From contig JBDWCA010000007.1 of NCBI GenBank assembly GCA_039978075.1, positions 1 to 64,000 of the forward strand: a DNA stretch of 64,000 nt, given 5' to 3'. Below the pieces are notes generated by a model. That model was not told the origin of the DNA. It saw only the letters and a program-made list of their open reading frames with translations, and ran no database searches. The DNA comes from Anderseniella sp039978075. Lineage in GTDB: Bacteria; Pseudomonadota; Alphaproteobacteria; Rhizobiales; Aestuariivirgaceae. A program made the position numbers and the translations under genes. Position 1 is the stretch's first letter, and each line of letters starts with the position of its first letter. This document shows, in pieces, positions 35,792 through 45,757 of the stretch.

Positions 35792-36388
35792 ATGACAACC
35801 AGGCTTCGTAAGCTTGCCCTGGGCGCGGCCGTTGGCGTGCTCGCAATGCAGGCGACGGTTTCAGATGCACGTGCACAAGGCCCGGTTGATGACGAGGCCG
35901 ATCCGGTGTTTGTGTTCAACAAGGTCTGTTATTCACAGGTGCCGTCGATCGGTGCCATTAGCGATATGGCAACCAGGCTGGCATGGCAGGCGCTGGAGAA
36001 AACCGATCTGAAACCGTTTTCGCCTGACCCGGACCCTGAAGTGCTGCAAGGCTGGGATGTCCAGGTTGGCAAGAAGTTTTTCCGGCTTGGCGTGGTGCGA
36101 ACCGCGGTCAGCGACAAGTTCAAGCAGACATTCCCCGACTTCGCTGACGGTACTGCAACGTCGTGCACGCTTGTGCTTGATGGCGGCAGTGATGCTGCAA
36201 AAGTGTCTGAAGGCATGCAGAAGCTGGCCGGCAAGGAACCTGCCAGCAAGGACGTGCCTGACGGTGAGTTTCGGACTACGACGTGGGCCGGCGGAAACGA
36301 AAACTACAAGGTGTTCCTGATTTCCAAGGCAGCAGCGGCCGGTGAAACCGGATTGTTGAACGTGACGATTTTGGCAAAGGCAAAATAG
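35792..36388 (+). CDS. Exported hypothetical protein inserted between sucC and sucD
   Basis: 198-residue protein with a clear Sec signal peptide (MTTRLRKLALGAAVGVLAMQ, cleavage after SDARA) and a hydrophilic mature part. The mature part holds two Cys (NKVCYSQ, ATSCTLVL) that could form one disulfide. No family recognised. It begins 8 nt after the sucC stop (a TTG overlapping that stop is a poorer start) and ends 65 nt before sucD, so it should be on the suc transcript. Codon use matches its neighbours. Confidence 0.75.
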   Translation: MTTRLRKLALGAAVGVLAMQATVSDARAQGPVDDEADPVFVFNKVCYSQVPSIGAISDMATRLAWQALEKTDLKPFSPDPDPEVLQGWDVQVGKKFFRLGVVRTAVSDKFKQTFPDFADGTATSCTLVLDGGSDAAKVSEGMQKLAGKEPASKDVPDGEFRTTTWAGGNENYKVFLISKAAAAGETGLLNVTILAKAK

Positions 36389-36453
36389 GGTCTGTAACCC
36401 TTGTGCCTGGTACTTCTGTTTTGAAGTGCCGAACGACAGAAAGAAGTGAAGCG

Positions 36454-37356
36454 ATGTCCATTCTTATCGACAAGACCACCAAAGTTCTCGTGCAGGGCCT
36501 GACTGGCAAGACCGGTACGTTCCATACCGAACAGGCACTGGCCTATCATGGTACGCAGATGGTGGGCGGGATCCACCCGAAAAAGGGTGGCGATACGTGG
36601 ACGGGCCAGGGCGGTGAGACGCTGCCGGTTTTTGCCAGCGTGGCAGAGGGCAAACAGGCAACCGGTGCCAATGCGTCGGTTGTGTATGTGCCGCCCGCAG
36701 GTGCTGGTGCTGCGATCATCGAGGCAATCGAAGCTGAAATCCCGCTCATCGTGTGCATCACCGAGGGTGTGCCGGTCATGGATATGGTGAAAGTGAAGGC
36801 GCGGCTCGAAAAATCGAATTCACGCCTTGTCGGACCTAATTGTCCCGGGATTCTGACCCCTGATGAATGCAAGATCGGCATCATGCCCGGCAACATCTTC
36901 TCCAAAGGGTCTGTCGGCGTGGTATCGCGCTCGGGCACGCTGACCTATGAAGCGGTATTCCAGACAACAAATGAGGGGCTCGGCCAGACGACAGCGGTCG
37001 GCATTGGCGGTGACCCGGTGAAGGGCACGGAGTTCATTGACGTGCTTGAGATGTTCCTGGCTGATGATGAAACCAAATCAATTATCATGATCGGTGAGAT
37101 TGGCGGCTCGGCTGAAGAAGATGCCGCCCAGTTCATTGCCGATGAGGCGAAGAAGGGTCGGGCAAAACCGGTCGCAGGCTTCATTGCCGGCCGCACCGCG
37201 CCGCCCGGCCGCACCATGGGCCATGCCGGAGCTGTGATTTCCGGCGGCAAGGGCGGAGCCGAAGACAAGATCGAGGCAATGCGCGCCGCAGGTATCGCTA
37301 TTGCAGATTCTCCGGCCACGTTAGGCAAAACACTCGCTCAGCGGTTGAAAGCCTAG
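36454..37356 (+). CDS. sucD: Succinyl-CoA synthetase alpha subunit
   Basis: 300-residue partner of SucC, carrying the phospho-histidine. MSILIDKTTKVLVQGLTG starts the CoA-binding Rossmann domain. VGPNCPGILTPDECKIGIMP, RSGTLTYEAVFQTT and the active His in GRTMGHAGAVISGG are visible. ATG 36454 follows GAAGTGAAG; a longer in-frame start at 36403 is not supported by alignment to the family. Confidence 0.98.
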   Translation: MSILIDKTTKVLVQGLTGKTGTFHTEQALAYHGTQMVGGIHPKKGGDTWTGQGGETLPVFASVAEGKQATGANASVVYVPPAGAGAAIIEAIEAEIPLIVCITEGVPVMDMVKVKARLEKSNSRLVGPNCPGILTPDECKIGIMPGNIFSKGSVGVVSRSGTLTYEAVFQTTNEGLGQTTAVGIGGDPVKGTEFIDVLEMFLADDETKSIIMIGEIGGSAEEDAAQFIADEAKKGRAKPVAGFIAGRTAPPGRTMGHAGAVISGGKGGAEDKIEAMRAAGIAIADSPATLGKTLAQRLKA

Positions 37357-37455
37357 CAAAAAGGGCTATGTTGACTCGGCGTGGGGTGTTTTCAGTTCAC
37401 GCCAAGGCAAACTCATAAAGGCTCACTGCAGGTTTAATCCGGCAGAGTAGGTAAC

Positions 37456-40422
37456 ATGGCCAAGACAGACGCGAACGACGTGTTCGAACAAACGTCATTT
37501 CTTTACGGCGGAAACGCCCAATTCATTGAACAACTGCAAGCTGCTTATGAGCGCGATCCGAATTCGGTAGACCCCGGTTGGCAGGACTTTTTCGCCAATC
37601 TTGGAGATAATCCGGCAGACGTTGCTGCGAAGGCAGATGGCCCCAGCTGGGCCCGATCGGACTGGCCACAGCCGCTTAACGGCGAGATGGTGTCCGTGCT
37701 GGATGGTGACTGGCCTGCCGTAGAACAGGCTGTTGGTGGTAAATTGGCGGGAAAAGCCGCCAAATCCGGTGATACGCTTGATCTGGAGGAGCTGCGCAAG
37801 GCAACGCTGGATTCAGTGCGTGCCCTGATGATGATCCGCGCGTACCGTATGCGCGGACATCTGATTGCGGACCTTGATCCGCTGAATTTGCGCGAAAAAC
37901 AACCGCATCCCGAACTTGATCCGGCATCCTACGGCTTTGGCCCCGAAGATCTTGATCGTGACATCTTCATCGATAATGTGCTTGGTCTGGAACGCGCCAC
38001 CATCAACCAGATCGTGGCTATTCTGAAATCGACCTATTGCTCGACCATGGCTGTCGAGTTCATGCACATGTCCGATCCGCGCCACAAGGCATGGTTGCAG
38101 GAGCGCATTGAAGGCCCCGGCAAGTCGATCGAGTTTACGGTTCCCGGCAAGAAAGCCATTCTCAACAAGCTCATCGAGGCAGAAGGCTTTGAAGCCTATC
38201 TCAATGTGAAATACACCGGCACCAAGCGGTTTGGTCTGGATGGTGGTGAATCAATCGTGCCGGCGCTGGAGCAGATCATCAAGCGCGGCGGCAATATGGG
38301 CGTCAGCGACATTGTGCTGGGCATGGCGCACCGCGGCCGTCTGAACGTGCTGGCCAATGTGATGGGCAAGCCCTATACGGCCATCTTCCACGAGTTCAAA
38401 GGTGGCTCATCCACACCCGAAGAAGTCGAAGGGTCCGGTGATGTGAAATATCATCTGGGGTCGTCGTCTGACCGGGAATTCGATAACAACAAGGTGCATT
38501 TGTCGCTGACCGCCAATCCGTCTCATCTCGAGATCGTAGACCCGGTCGTGCTGGGCAAGGCGCGCGCCAAGCAGGACCAGCTTGGCAGGGACCGTTCAAA
38601 GGTCATGCCTTTGCTGATCCACGGTGATGCCGCGTTTGCAGGCCAGGGCGTGGTGGCGGAATGTTTCGGCCTGTCTGGCCTGAAAGGTCACCGCTCTGGC
38701 GGGTCCATTCACTTCATCATCAACAACCAGATCGGTTTTACAACGAGCCCGATCCTCGCGCGGTCGTCTCCGTATCCGTCCGATGTGGCCAAGATGATCG
38801 AAGCTCCGATTTTCCATGTGAACGGCGATGATCCCGAAGCGGTTGTCTATGCCGCCAAAATCGCTACAGAGTTCCGCCAGACATTCGGACATCCTGTTGT
38901 CCTCGACATGTTCTGTTATCGCCGCTTCGGTCATAACGAGGCAGACGAACCGGCCTTTACCCAACCTGTCATGTACCGCCGGATTTCAAAGCACACACCG
39001 GTGGCGCAGCTTTATGCCCAGCGACTGATCGATGAAGGATCGATGAGCGAGGCTGACTACACGGACATGAAAGCCGCTTTCCGCAGCAGGCTGGAAGATG
39101 ATTTCGAAGCCGCGGACAACTACAAGCCCAACAAGGCCGATTGGCTGGACGGGCGGTGGTCAGGGTTAAAAACCACAAAAATCGATGATGATCCGCGCAA
39201 GGGCCAGACCGGTTTTGATGTCAAGAAGCTGAAAAAGCTCGGCGAGCGGATGTACACCGTTCCGCAGGATTTCAATATTCACCGTACCCTGAAGCGTGTG
39301 ATTGACGCCCGGCTGAAAGTGGTCAAGTCCGGTGTTGGCCTGGACTGGGCGACGGCTGAATCGCTGGCTTTTGCAACCCTTCTTGAAGACGGCAGCAGGG
39401 TCAGACTGTCCGGCCAGGACGTCGAGCGTGGTACCTTCTCGCAACGCCATGCCGTGTGGATTGACCAGGAAACCGAACGTCGTTATTCGCCGCTGAAACA
39501 TTTAAGCGGTGAGAAAAGCAACGACTTTGAGATCATCAACTCAATGCTGTCGGAAGAGGCAGTGCTCGGCTTTGAGTACGGTTATACGCTGGCTGAACCG
39601 AGCACGCTGGTGTTGTGGGAAGCCCAGTTCGGGGATTTTGCCAATGGCGCCCAGGTGATATTCGACCAGTTCCTGTCAGCAGGTGAGCGCAAATGGCTGC
39701 GCATGTCGGGCCTCGTCTGCCTGCTGCCGCACGGCTATGAGGGCCAGGGACCGGAGCATTCTTCGGCTCGGCTTGAACGCTTCCTGCAGATGTGCGCTGA
39801 AGACAACATGCAGGTGGCAAATTGCACGACGCCTGCCAACTATTTCCACATTCTGCGCCGCCAGATGGGCCGGGATTTCCGCAAGCCGCTTATCCTGATG
39901 ACGCCAAAATCGCTGTTGCGTCACAAGAAATGCGTTTCTTCGCTGGAAGAAATGAGCTCGGATTCATCATTCCACCGGGTGCTGTGGGACGATGCGGAAA
40001 GCAACAAGGACACACCCATCAAGCTGGTGAAGGACGAAAAGATCCGCCGCGTCGTGCTGTGCACCGGCAAGGTCTATTTCGATCTGCATGAAGAGCGCGA
40101 GAAGCGCGGGCTGAATGATATCTACCTGATGCGCGTCGAGCAGTTGTATCCGTTCCCGGCGAAGGCGCTGGTGAATGAGCTTTCGCGTTTCAAGGACGCC
40201 GAGATTGTGTGGTGCCAGGAAGAACCACAGAACATGGGGTCGTGGACATTCATACAGCCTTACATGGAATGGGTTCTGAACCGGATTGAAGCAAAGCATC
40301 GCCGGCCGAGCTATGCAGGCAGGCCCGCGTCAGCCTCCACGGCGACCGGGTTGATGAGCCGCCATCTGAAAGAGCTGGCTGCATTTCTTGAAACGGCGCT
40401 TGGTAACGGAAAAGTGGGTTAG
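37456..40422 (+). CDS. sucA: 2-oxoglutarate dehydrogenase E1 component
   Basis: 988-residue thiamine-diphosphate enzyme decarboxylating 2-oxoglutarate. The N-terminal FLYGGNAQFIEQLQAAYERD segment binds E2. Other blocks are GMAHRGRLNVLANV, HGDAAFAGQGVVAE, the ThDP motif start GGSIHFIINNQIGFTT and the C-terminal FGDFANGAQVIFDQFL. Length is within the family range. A GGCGTG/CACGCC hairpin lies in the leader at about 37380-37408. First gene of the sucA-sucB-lpd cluster. Confidence 0.98.
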   Translation: MAKTDANDVFEQTSFLYGGNAQFIEQLQAAYERDPNSVDPGWQDFFANLGDNPADVAAKADGPSWARSDWPQPLNGEMVSVLDGDWPAVEQAVGGKLAGKAAKSGDTLDLEELRKATLDSVRALMMIRAYRMRGHLIADLDPLNLREKQPHPELDPASYGFGPEDLDRDIFIDNVLGLERATINQIVAILKSTYCSTMAVEFMHMSDPRHKAWLQERIEGPGKSIEFTVPGKKAILNKLIEAEGFEAYLNVKYTGTKRFGLDGGESIVPALEQIIKRGGNMGVSDIVLGMAHRGRLNVLANVMGKPYTAIFHEFKGGSSTPEEVEGSGDVKYHLGSSSDREFDNNKVHLSLTANPSHLEIVDPVVLGKARAKQDQLGRDRSKVMPLLIHGDAAFAGQGVVAECFGLSGLKGHRSGGSIHFIINNQIGFTTSPILARSSPYPSDVAKMIEAPIFHVNGDDPEAVVYAAKIATEFRQTFGHPVVLDMFCYRRFGHNEADEPAFTQPVMYRRISKHTPVAQLYAQRLIDEGSMSEADYTDMKAAFRSRLEDDFEAADNYKPNKADWLDGRWSGLKTTKIDDDPRKGQTGFDVKKLKKLGERMYTVPQDFNIHRTLKRVIDARLKVVKSGVGLDWATAESLAFATLLEDGSRVRLSGQDVERGTFSQRHAVWIDQETERRYSPLKHLSGEKSNDFEIINSMLSEEAVLGFEYGYTLAEPSTLVLWEAQFGDFANGAQVIFDQFLSAGERKWLRMSGLVCLLPHGYEGQGPEHSSARLERFLQMCAEDNMQVANCTTPANYFHILRRQMGRDFRKPLILMTPKSLLRHKKCVSSLEEMSSDSSFHRVLWDDAESNKDTPIKLVKDEKIRRVVLCTGKVYFDLHEEREKRGLNDIYLMRVEQLYPFPAKALVNELSRFKDAEIVWCQEEPQNMGSWTFIQPYMEWVLNRIEAKHRRPSYAGRPASASTATGLMSRHLKELAAFLETALGNGKVG

Positions 40423-40523
40423 GGCGAGTTCTGACGACATTGATCTCCCTGACAGTTTGGTTTTGTATCTTTGTTGCCGCCCTGTTCTGAACGGGTAGCA
40501 ACAGTCTTTAAAGGACGGACGTG

Positions 40524-41735
40524 ATGTCGAATGAAATCCGGGTACCAACGCTGGGTGAATCTGTAACAGAAGCCACAATAGGCCAATGGTTCAAGAAGCC
40601 CGGCGAGGCAATTAGTGCCGATGAACCGCTGGTGGAACTTGAAACCGACAAGGTGACCGTGGAGGTGCCTGCTCCCGCAGCGGGCGTCATGGGCGAAATA
40701 CTCGTTCAGGAAGGCGACACGGTCGAGGTTGGTGCATTGCTTGGAACCGTGGCTGAGGGTGACGGCGCTGCTCCTGCAAAGCCGGCAGCAGCGGAAAAGC
40801 CTGCTGCGGCTGCACCTGCCGGCAAGGAAACCGGTGGTGGCGGGTCCCCGGCTGTAGCCGCGGCGCCTTCTGCCGCCAAGCTGCTGGCTGAGAACAATCT
40901 GTCAGCAGACCAGGTTGCAGGCTCCGGCAAGCGTGGCCAGGTATTGAAGGGCGATGTGCTGGAAGCGCTTGAAAAAGGCACCAAGACCCCGGCGCCGGCC
41001 CCTGCTGCACGTGCGCCGTCTTCGGCTGACGATGCACCGCGTGAAGAGCGGGTGAAGATGACCCGCCTGCGTCAGACAATTGCGCGCCGCTTGAAAGATG
41101 CTCAGGACACTGCTGCCATGCTGACCACCTTCAACGAGGTGGACATGAGCGCGGTCATGGATCTGCGCAAGCGCTACAAGGAATTGTTTGAGAAAAAGCA
41201 CAGTGTGAAACTCGGTTTCATGGGCTTCTTCACCAAGGCTGTGTGCCATGCGCTGAAAGAAGTTCCGGCTGTAAACGCAGAGATTGACGGCACTGATATT
41301 GTCTACAAGAACTTCTGCCATGTCGGCGTGGCAGTCGGAACCGCCAAGGGCCTTGTAGTGCCGGTGGTCCGCAATGCCGATGACATGTCGATTGCCGAGG
41401 TGGAGAAAGACATTACCCGTCTTGGCGGCCTGGCACGCGACGGTCAGCTTTCGATGGCGGACATGCAGGGCGGTACGTTTACGATTTCCAATGGCGGTGT
41501 GTACGGGTCCTTGATGTCGACACCCATTCTGAACGCGCCGCAGTCGGGTATTCTCGGCATGCACAAAATACAGGAACGCCCGATGGCGGTGAACGGTGAA
41601 GTGAAGATACGGCCAATGATGTATCTTGCCCTGTCCTATGACCACCGTATCGTTGACGGCAAGGAAGCCGTGACGTTCCTGGTGCGGGTGAAAGATTCGC
41701 TGGAAGACCCCGAGCGCCTGGTGCTTGACCTGTAA
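40524..41735 (+). CDS. sucB: Dihydrolipoamide succinyltransferase (E2)
   Basis: 403-residue core subunit of the 2-oxoglutarate dehydrogenase complex. One lipoyl domain (lipoyl Lys in ELETDKVTVEV, about residue 43), an Ala/Pro-rich linker (residues 76-115), an E3-binding domain (AAKLLAENNLSADQVAGSGK) and the catalytic domain ending SYDHRIVDGKEAVTFL with its His/Asp pair. ATG 40524 is preferred to the adjacent GTG because the AAGGAC spacing fits better. Confidence 0.97.
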   Translation: MSNEIRVPTLGESVTEATIGQWFKKPGEAISADEPLVELETDKVTVEVPAPAAGVMGEILVQEGDTVEVGALLGTVAEGDGAAPAKPAAAEKPAAAAPAGKETGGGGSPAVAAAPSAAKLLAENNLSADQVAGSGKRGQVLKGDVLEALEKGTKTPAPAPAARAPSSADDAPREERVKMTRLRQTIARRLKDAQDTAAMLTTFNEVDMSAVMDLRKRYKELFEKKHSVKLGFMGFFTKAVCHALKEVPAVNAEIDGTDIVYKNFCHVGVAVGTAKGLVVPVVRNADDMSIAEVEKDITRLGGLARDGQLSMADMQGGTFTISNGGVYGSLMSTPILNAPQSGILGMHKIQERPMAVNGEVKIRPMMYLALSYDHRIVDGKEAVTFLVRVKDSLEDPERLVLDL

Positions 41736-41761
41736 TGCCTTCGGTTTAAGGGATAAATCTC

Positions 41762-43159
41762 ATGTACGATCTTGTTGTAATCGGCACAGGCCCCGGCGGC
41801 TATGTGGGTGCCATTCGGGCTGCCCAGTTGGGCATGAAGGTCGCGGTCGTTGAAAAACGCGCTGCCCATGGCGGTACCTGCCTGAATGTCGGCTGCATAC
41901 CGTCAAAGGCTTTGCTGCACGCGTCGGAACTTTTCGAAGAGGCCGGACACGGTTTCAAGAATATGGGCATCAAGGTGTCAGCACCCAAGGTCGACATGAA
42001 GCAGATGCTCAAATTCAAGCAGGATGCCATTGACGGCAATACCAAGGGTATCGAATTTCTGCTCAAGAAAAACAAGATCGATGCGTTCCACGGGACGGGC
42101 AAGATACTCGGCGCCGGCAAGGTCGAGGTGACGCCAGAAAAAGGCGACGCGCAGGTTCTGGAAACCAAGAACATCTGCATTGCAACCGGTTCTGATGTGG
42201 CCCAGTTGCCGGGCATAGACATCGACGAAAAGCAGGTTGTGTCTTCAACAGGTGCGCTGGAACTGACCAAGGTGCCGGGACACATGGTGGTGGTTGGCGC
42301 CGGTGTTATCGGACTTGAATTGGGCTCCGTATGGCGCAGGCTTGGAGCCAAGGTGACCGTTGTTGAATTCCTCGATCATATCCTGCCGGGAACGGACAGC
42401 GAAGTTGCCAAGAAATTCAGGGTCATGCTGGGCAGGCAGGGTTTCGAGTTCAAGCTGGGCTCCAAGGTAACCGGCGCCAAGACATTGAAATCAGGGGTCA
42501 AGGTCACCATCGAGCCGGCCAAGGGCGGTGATGCTGAGACACTTGATGCAGACATCGTGCTGGTTGCGATCGGCCGTGTACCCTATACCGAGGGTCTGGG
42601 GCTGGAAGAGGCAGGCGTTGCACTGGATGAGCGCAGGCGGGTTGTTGTGGACGATCATTTTGCCACCAATGTCCCGGGTATTTTTGCCATTGGAGACGTG
42701 GTGCGCGGCGCCATGCTGGCCCACAAGGCCGAAGAAGAAGGTGTCGCGCTGGCAGAACTGCTGGCCGGTCAGAAGGGTCACGTAAATTATGGCATCATAC
42801 CCGGCGTGGTCTACACCTATCCGGAAGTGGCATCGGTGGGTAAAACCGAAGATGAACTGAAGGATGAAGGTGTGGCCTACACATCAGGCTCGTTTCCGTT
42901 CATGGCGAACGGCCGCGCCAAGGCCAACCAGACTACCGACGGATTCGTGAAAGTGCTGGCCGATGCCAAGACCGATCAGGTGCTGGGCGTCCACATTCTG
43001 GGACCGCAGGCCGGTGAACTGATCCATGAATGCGCCGTTCTGATGGAATTTGGCGGATCGTCGGAAGATCTTGCCCGGACCTGCCATGCCCATCCGACCC
43101 TGTCGGAAGCGGTCAAGGAAGCCGCTCTTGCCGTCGACAAGCGCGCGATCCATTCCTAG
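41762..43159 (+). CDS. lpd: Dihydrolipoyl dehydrogenase (E3)
   Basis: 465-residue FAD/NAD flavoprotein reoxidising dihydrolipoamide. FAD site VVIGTGPGGYVGAIRAAQLG, redox disulfide GGTCLNVGCIPSKALLH, NAD site VVVGAGVIGLELGSVW and the C-terminal catalytic CHAHPTLSEAVKEA are all present. It starts 26 nt after sucB and completes the complex. Convergent with the FAD oxidoreductase gene. Confidence 0.98.
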   Translation: MYDLVVIGTGPGGYVGAIRAAQLGMKVAVVEKRAAHGGTCLNVGCIPSKALLHASELFEEAGHGFKNMGIKVSAPKVDMKQMLKFKQDAIDGNTKGIEFLLKKNKIDAFHGTGKILGAGKVEVTPEKGDAQVLETKNICIATGSDVAQLPGIDIDEKQVVSSTGALELTKVPGHMVVVGAGVIGLELGSVWRRLGAKVTVVEFLDHILPGTDSEVAKKFRVMLGRQGFEFKLGSKVTGAKTLKSGVKVTIEPAKGGDAETLDADIVLVAIGRVPYTEGLGLEEAGVALDERRRVVVDDHFATNVPGIFAIGDVVRGAMLAHKAEEEGVALAELLAGQKGHVNYGIIPGVVYTYPEVASVGKTEDELKDEGVAYTSGSFPFMANGRAKANQTTDGFVKVLADAKTDQVLGVHILGPQAGELIHECAVLMEFGGSSEDLARTCHAHPTLSEAVKEAALAVDKRAIHS

Positions 43160-43185
43160 AGCTAACTGCTTGTCCGTGTGAACAT

Positions 43186-43205
43186 TGGATCCCGGCCAAG
43201 GCTGG
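43186..43205. repeat. Remnant of a dispersed intergenic palindrome
   Basis: TGGATCCCGGCCAAGGCTGG resembles the widespread alphaproteobacterial intergenic repeat that conceptually translates as WIPAKAG. It lies between the convergent lpd and oxidoreductase genes and looks like a partial copy. Confidence 0.5.
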
Positions 43206-43232
43206 TGTCCATTTCTCTGCGGGGCAGCCAGG

Positions 43233-44564
43233 TCAGATGTCTGTCTCCGGCCTCAGCCTGCTGCCGTCGATCATGCGCGTGTAACTGAACGGTGCAGGAT
43301 CGACCACGGGTGTCTTGCCGGTGACGAGGTCCGCCATCAGTTCACCTGCACCGGGACCAATACCGAACCCGTGACCTGAAAAGCCGGTTGCCAGGTAGAG
43401 GCCCGGTATCTTTTCAATCCCGGATATGACCGGAACAGCATCCGGTGTCACGTCAATCACACCGGCCCACTTGTTGGTGATCGCAACACCCTTGAATGCA
43501 GGATGGTCTGCGGCCAGTTCGTTCAGGCATTCCTCCAGCACCCAGTCGACGGGCTTTGGATCGAGCACGCGGACTTTTTCAAACGGTGACACTTCATCCA
43601 GCGACCAGCGTGATGCCAGCATGGCTTCCGAGATAAACCGCTTGCCGATGCGCAGTTTCAGATATGGCCATTCAGAGCGCAGCGCGGGCAGGAATGCCTT
43701 CAGATATTTGAACGAAGCCGGGATGATGTCAGACACCGTGACCGCATTGTGGGCAATGGTGTAGCCGCCGTCTGCGCGTTTGCGCACCGCGTATTTTCCA
43801 CCGGCAAAAGATGTCGCATAGGGCAGATCCAGCGGTTCGGTTGCCTGCACACTGGACAACGTAATGAGTTGCGGCAGGTCGAGCCCGAGATTGCCCAGGA
43901 AGCGCCGCGACCAGGCACCACCGGCATACACCACGGACGTGCACCTGACGGAGCCGCGCTCGGTCATCACACCCGAGACCTTGCCGGCTTCCGTCTCAAT
44001 GCCGCGAACGGCCCAGCCGGTGAAGATCTGTGCTCCCTTGTTCCTGGCAGCCTGCGCGATGGCGGGGGCTGCACGTTGTGGTTCGGCGCGTCCATCGCTT
44101 TCGGTGAACAGGGCGCCTGCAAACCTGGTACTTGCGCCGGGTACCAGCTTGTCGAGTTCCTCGCCACGGACAATGCGCGAGTTGACCTGGAACGGCTGCG
44201 CGTTCTTTGCAGCCCATGCCTCGCGTTGCTGCAGGCCCTTTTCATCAGCTTCCATATAGGCGATGCCGCACTGCTTGAAGCCGGTGTCGGCGCCGGCACG
44301 GTCATTCATCTTGCGCCACAGCCGCAGCGACTCCACGATCAGCGGCATTTCGCGGCTGTCGCGGCCCATCTGTCGGCACCAGCCCCAGTTGCGGCCCGAC
44401 TGTTCACCGGCAATGCGGCCCTTCTCGAACAGGGCAACTTTCAGGCCGCGCTCGGCAAGCTCCAGGGCAGTGCACGTGCCGATGATGCCGCCACCAATGA
44501 TAACAACATCAACAGTGTCGGGCAGGTCTGTGTCGGACTCGATGAATTCAGGTAAGGGAAGCAT
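43233..44564 (-). CDS. FAD-dependent amino acid oxidase/dehydrogenase-like protein
   Basis: 443-residue DAO-superfamily flavoprotein. The dinucleotide fold is VDVVIIGGGIIGTCTALELAERG, followed by EKGRIAGEQSGRNWGWCRQMGRD, a pattern of DadA/PuuB-type oxidoreductases. The C-terminal ATGFSGHGFGIGPGAGELMADL completes FAD binding. Substrate (an amine or amino acid) is unassigned. ATG 44564 is chosen by fit to the family; a TTG at 44603 is possible. Follows xerC on the same strand with a 56-nt gap. Confidence 0.88.
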   Translation of the reverse strand: MLPLPEFIESDTDLPDTVDVVIIGGGIIGTCTALELAERGLKVALFEKGRIAGEQSGRNWGWCRQMGRDSREMPLIVESLRLWRKMNDRAGADTGFKQCGIAYMEADEKGLQQREAWAAKNAQPFQVNSRIVRGEELDKLVPGASTRFAGALFTESDGRAEPQRAAPAIAQAARNKGAQIFTGWAVRGIETEAGKVSGVMTERGSVRCTSVVYAGGAWSRRFLGNLGLDLPQLITLSSVQATEPLDLPYATSFAGGKYAVRKRADGGYTIAHNAVTVSDIIPASFKYLKAFLPALRSEWPYLKLRIGKRFISEAMLASRWSLDEVSPFEKVRVLDPKPVDWVLEECLNELAADHPAFKGVAITNKWAGVIDVTPDAVPVISGIEKIPGLYLATGFSGHGFGIGPGAGELMADLVTGKTPVVDPAPFSYTRMIDGSRLRPETDI

Positions 44565-44620
44565 GATGGCGCGAGCATATGGTCGTCGCAGGCATGTTGC
44601 CAAGTGGAATTAAATCGCCG

Positions 44621-45583
44621 TCAACCGGCGCGTGGATGGGCCTTGTCGTACTGCGCCAAAAGATGCTCGCGGTCGACCCCGGTGTAGACCTGCGTCGTGG
44701 ACAGGCTGGCATGACCAAGCAGTTCCTGGATAGTGCGCAGGTCGGCTCCGCCACCCAGCAGGTGGGTGGCAAAAGAGTGGCGCAGCGCGTGCGGTGTTGC
44801 GGTATCCGGCAGGCCCAGGGCGGCGCGCAGTTTCTGCATCAGCAGCTGGATATTGCGGGCGTTGAGCCTGCCGCCTCTTTTGCCGATAAACAGCGGGCCT
44901 TCCGGGTCAAGACCGGCAGTCAGATCCATATAAGCCTGAACCGCGCTGGCTGCAGCCGGCAGTACAGGCACAAGGCGGGTCTTTTCGCCCTTTCCGAGGA
45001 TGCGCAGCACATCTTCATTGGGCGGTACCGGCGCTTCATGCCGGTTCAGGTTCAAGGCTTCCGATATCCGCAGTCCGCAACCATACAGCAACATTAAAAC
45101 AGCTGTGTCGCGCGCGATGATCCATGGCTCGGCAGCACCGGATACGTTGTTCTCGACCAGATTGACCGTCTGTTTTGCAGCCTCAGCATGCAACGGTTTT
45201 GGAATGGCATGGGGCAGCTTAGGTGAGCGCAGGGTGGCCACGGCCGGATTGCGCAGAATGCCCTCATTATCGAACCAGCGGTACAAGGTGCGAATGGCCG
45301 ACAGTTGCCGCGCCATGGTGCGGCTTTCAACGCCGCTGTTGCGCCGTGCGGCCATGAAGGCGCGGAAGTCGAGCGGTTTGAGGGTTTCCAGATCACGCAG
45401 GGATGCGGGCTGGCCCAGATGATCAGACAGAAAGCGCGTAAACTGGGTGATGTCGCGGATGTAGGCATCCAGCGTGTGCGGGCTGACCTGTTTTTCAATG
45501 CCCAGATGCCCGACCCACGCCGCGATTTTCGCGGCTGCATCGGACGCGGCGTTGAACTGGATTGGCTGGTCGGCAGATGTCAT
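44621..45583 (-). CDS. xerC: Tyrosine recombinase XerC
   Basis: 320-residue site-specific recombinase resolving chromosome dimers at dif together with XerD. The catalytic set is complete: Arg172 (CGLRISEALNL), a Lys in the beta-hairpin (GKGEKTR), His265 and Arg268 (HALRHSFATHLL), His291 (LGHASLSTTQ) and Tyr300. The N-terminal SAM-like domain spans about 15-110. A XerC rather than phage integrase identity is supported by length and its position near priA and lpd, as in related genomes. Confidence 0.93.
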   Translation of the reverse strand: MTSADQPIQFNAASDAAAKIAAWVGHLGIEKQVSPHTLDAYIRDITQFTRFLSDHLGQPASLRDLETLKPLDFRAFMAARRNSGVESRTMARQLSAIRTLYRWFDNEGILRNPAVATLRSPKLPHAIPKPLHAEAAKQTVNLVENNVSGAAEPWIIARDTAVLMLLYGCGLRISEALNLNRHEAPVPPNEDVLRILGKGEKTRLVPVLPAAASAVQAYMDLTAGLDPEGPLFIGKRGGRLNARNIQLLMQKLRAALGLPDTATPHALRHSFATHLLGGGADLRTIQELLGHASLSTTQVYTGVDREHLLAQYDKAHPRAG

Positions 45584-45757
45584 GATCGCAGTCTAGCTGA
45601 ATGTGGTTAATGCGATACTTTTGTTGTCGCGAACTTATGTCGTCACAAAACGGCAGTCAGGCAGACAGTTGCCAGAATATGCTTCAGATCAGTTTGGCTT
45701 TTGAATCACTCTGTCAATGATCATGAAATGAATCTTTCGCGAAGTGCCAGAGCAACT

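Noticed and set aside
37380..37408. GGCGTG/CACGCC hairpin between sucD and sucA as a terminator
   Set aside because: Only a 6-bp stem with a long loop and no T tract; kept as a note in the sucA entry instead.
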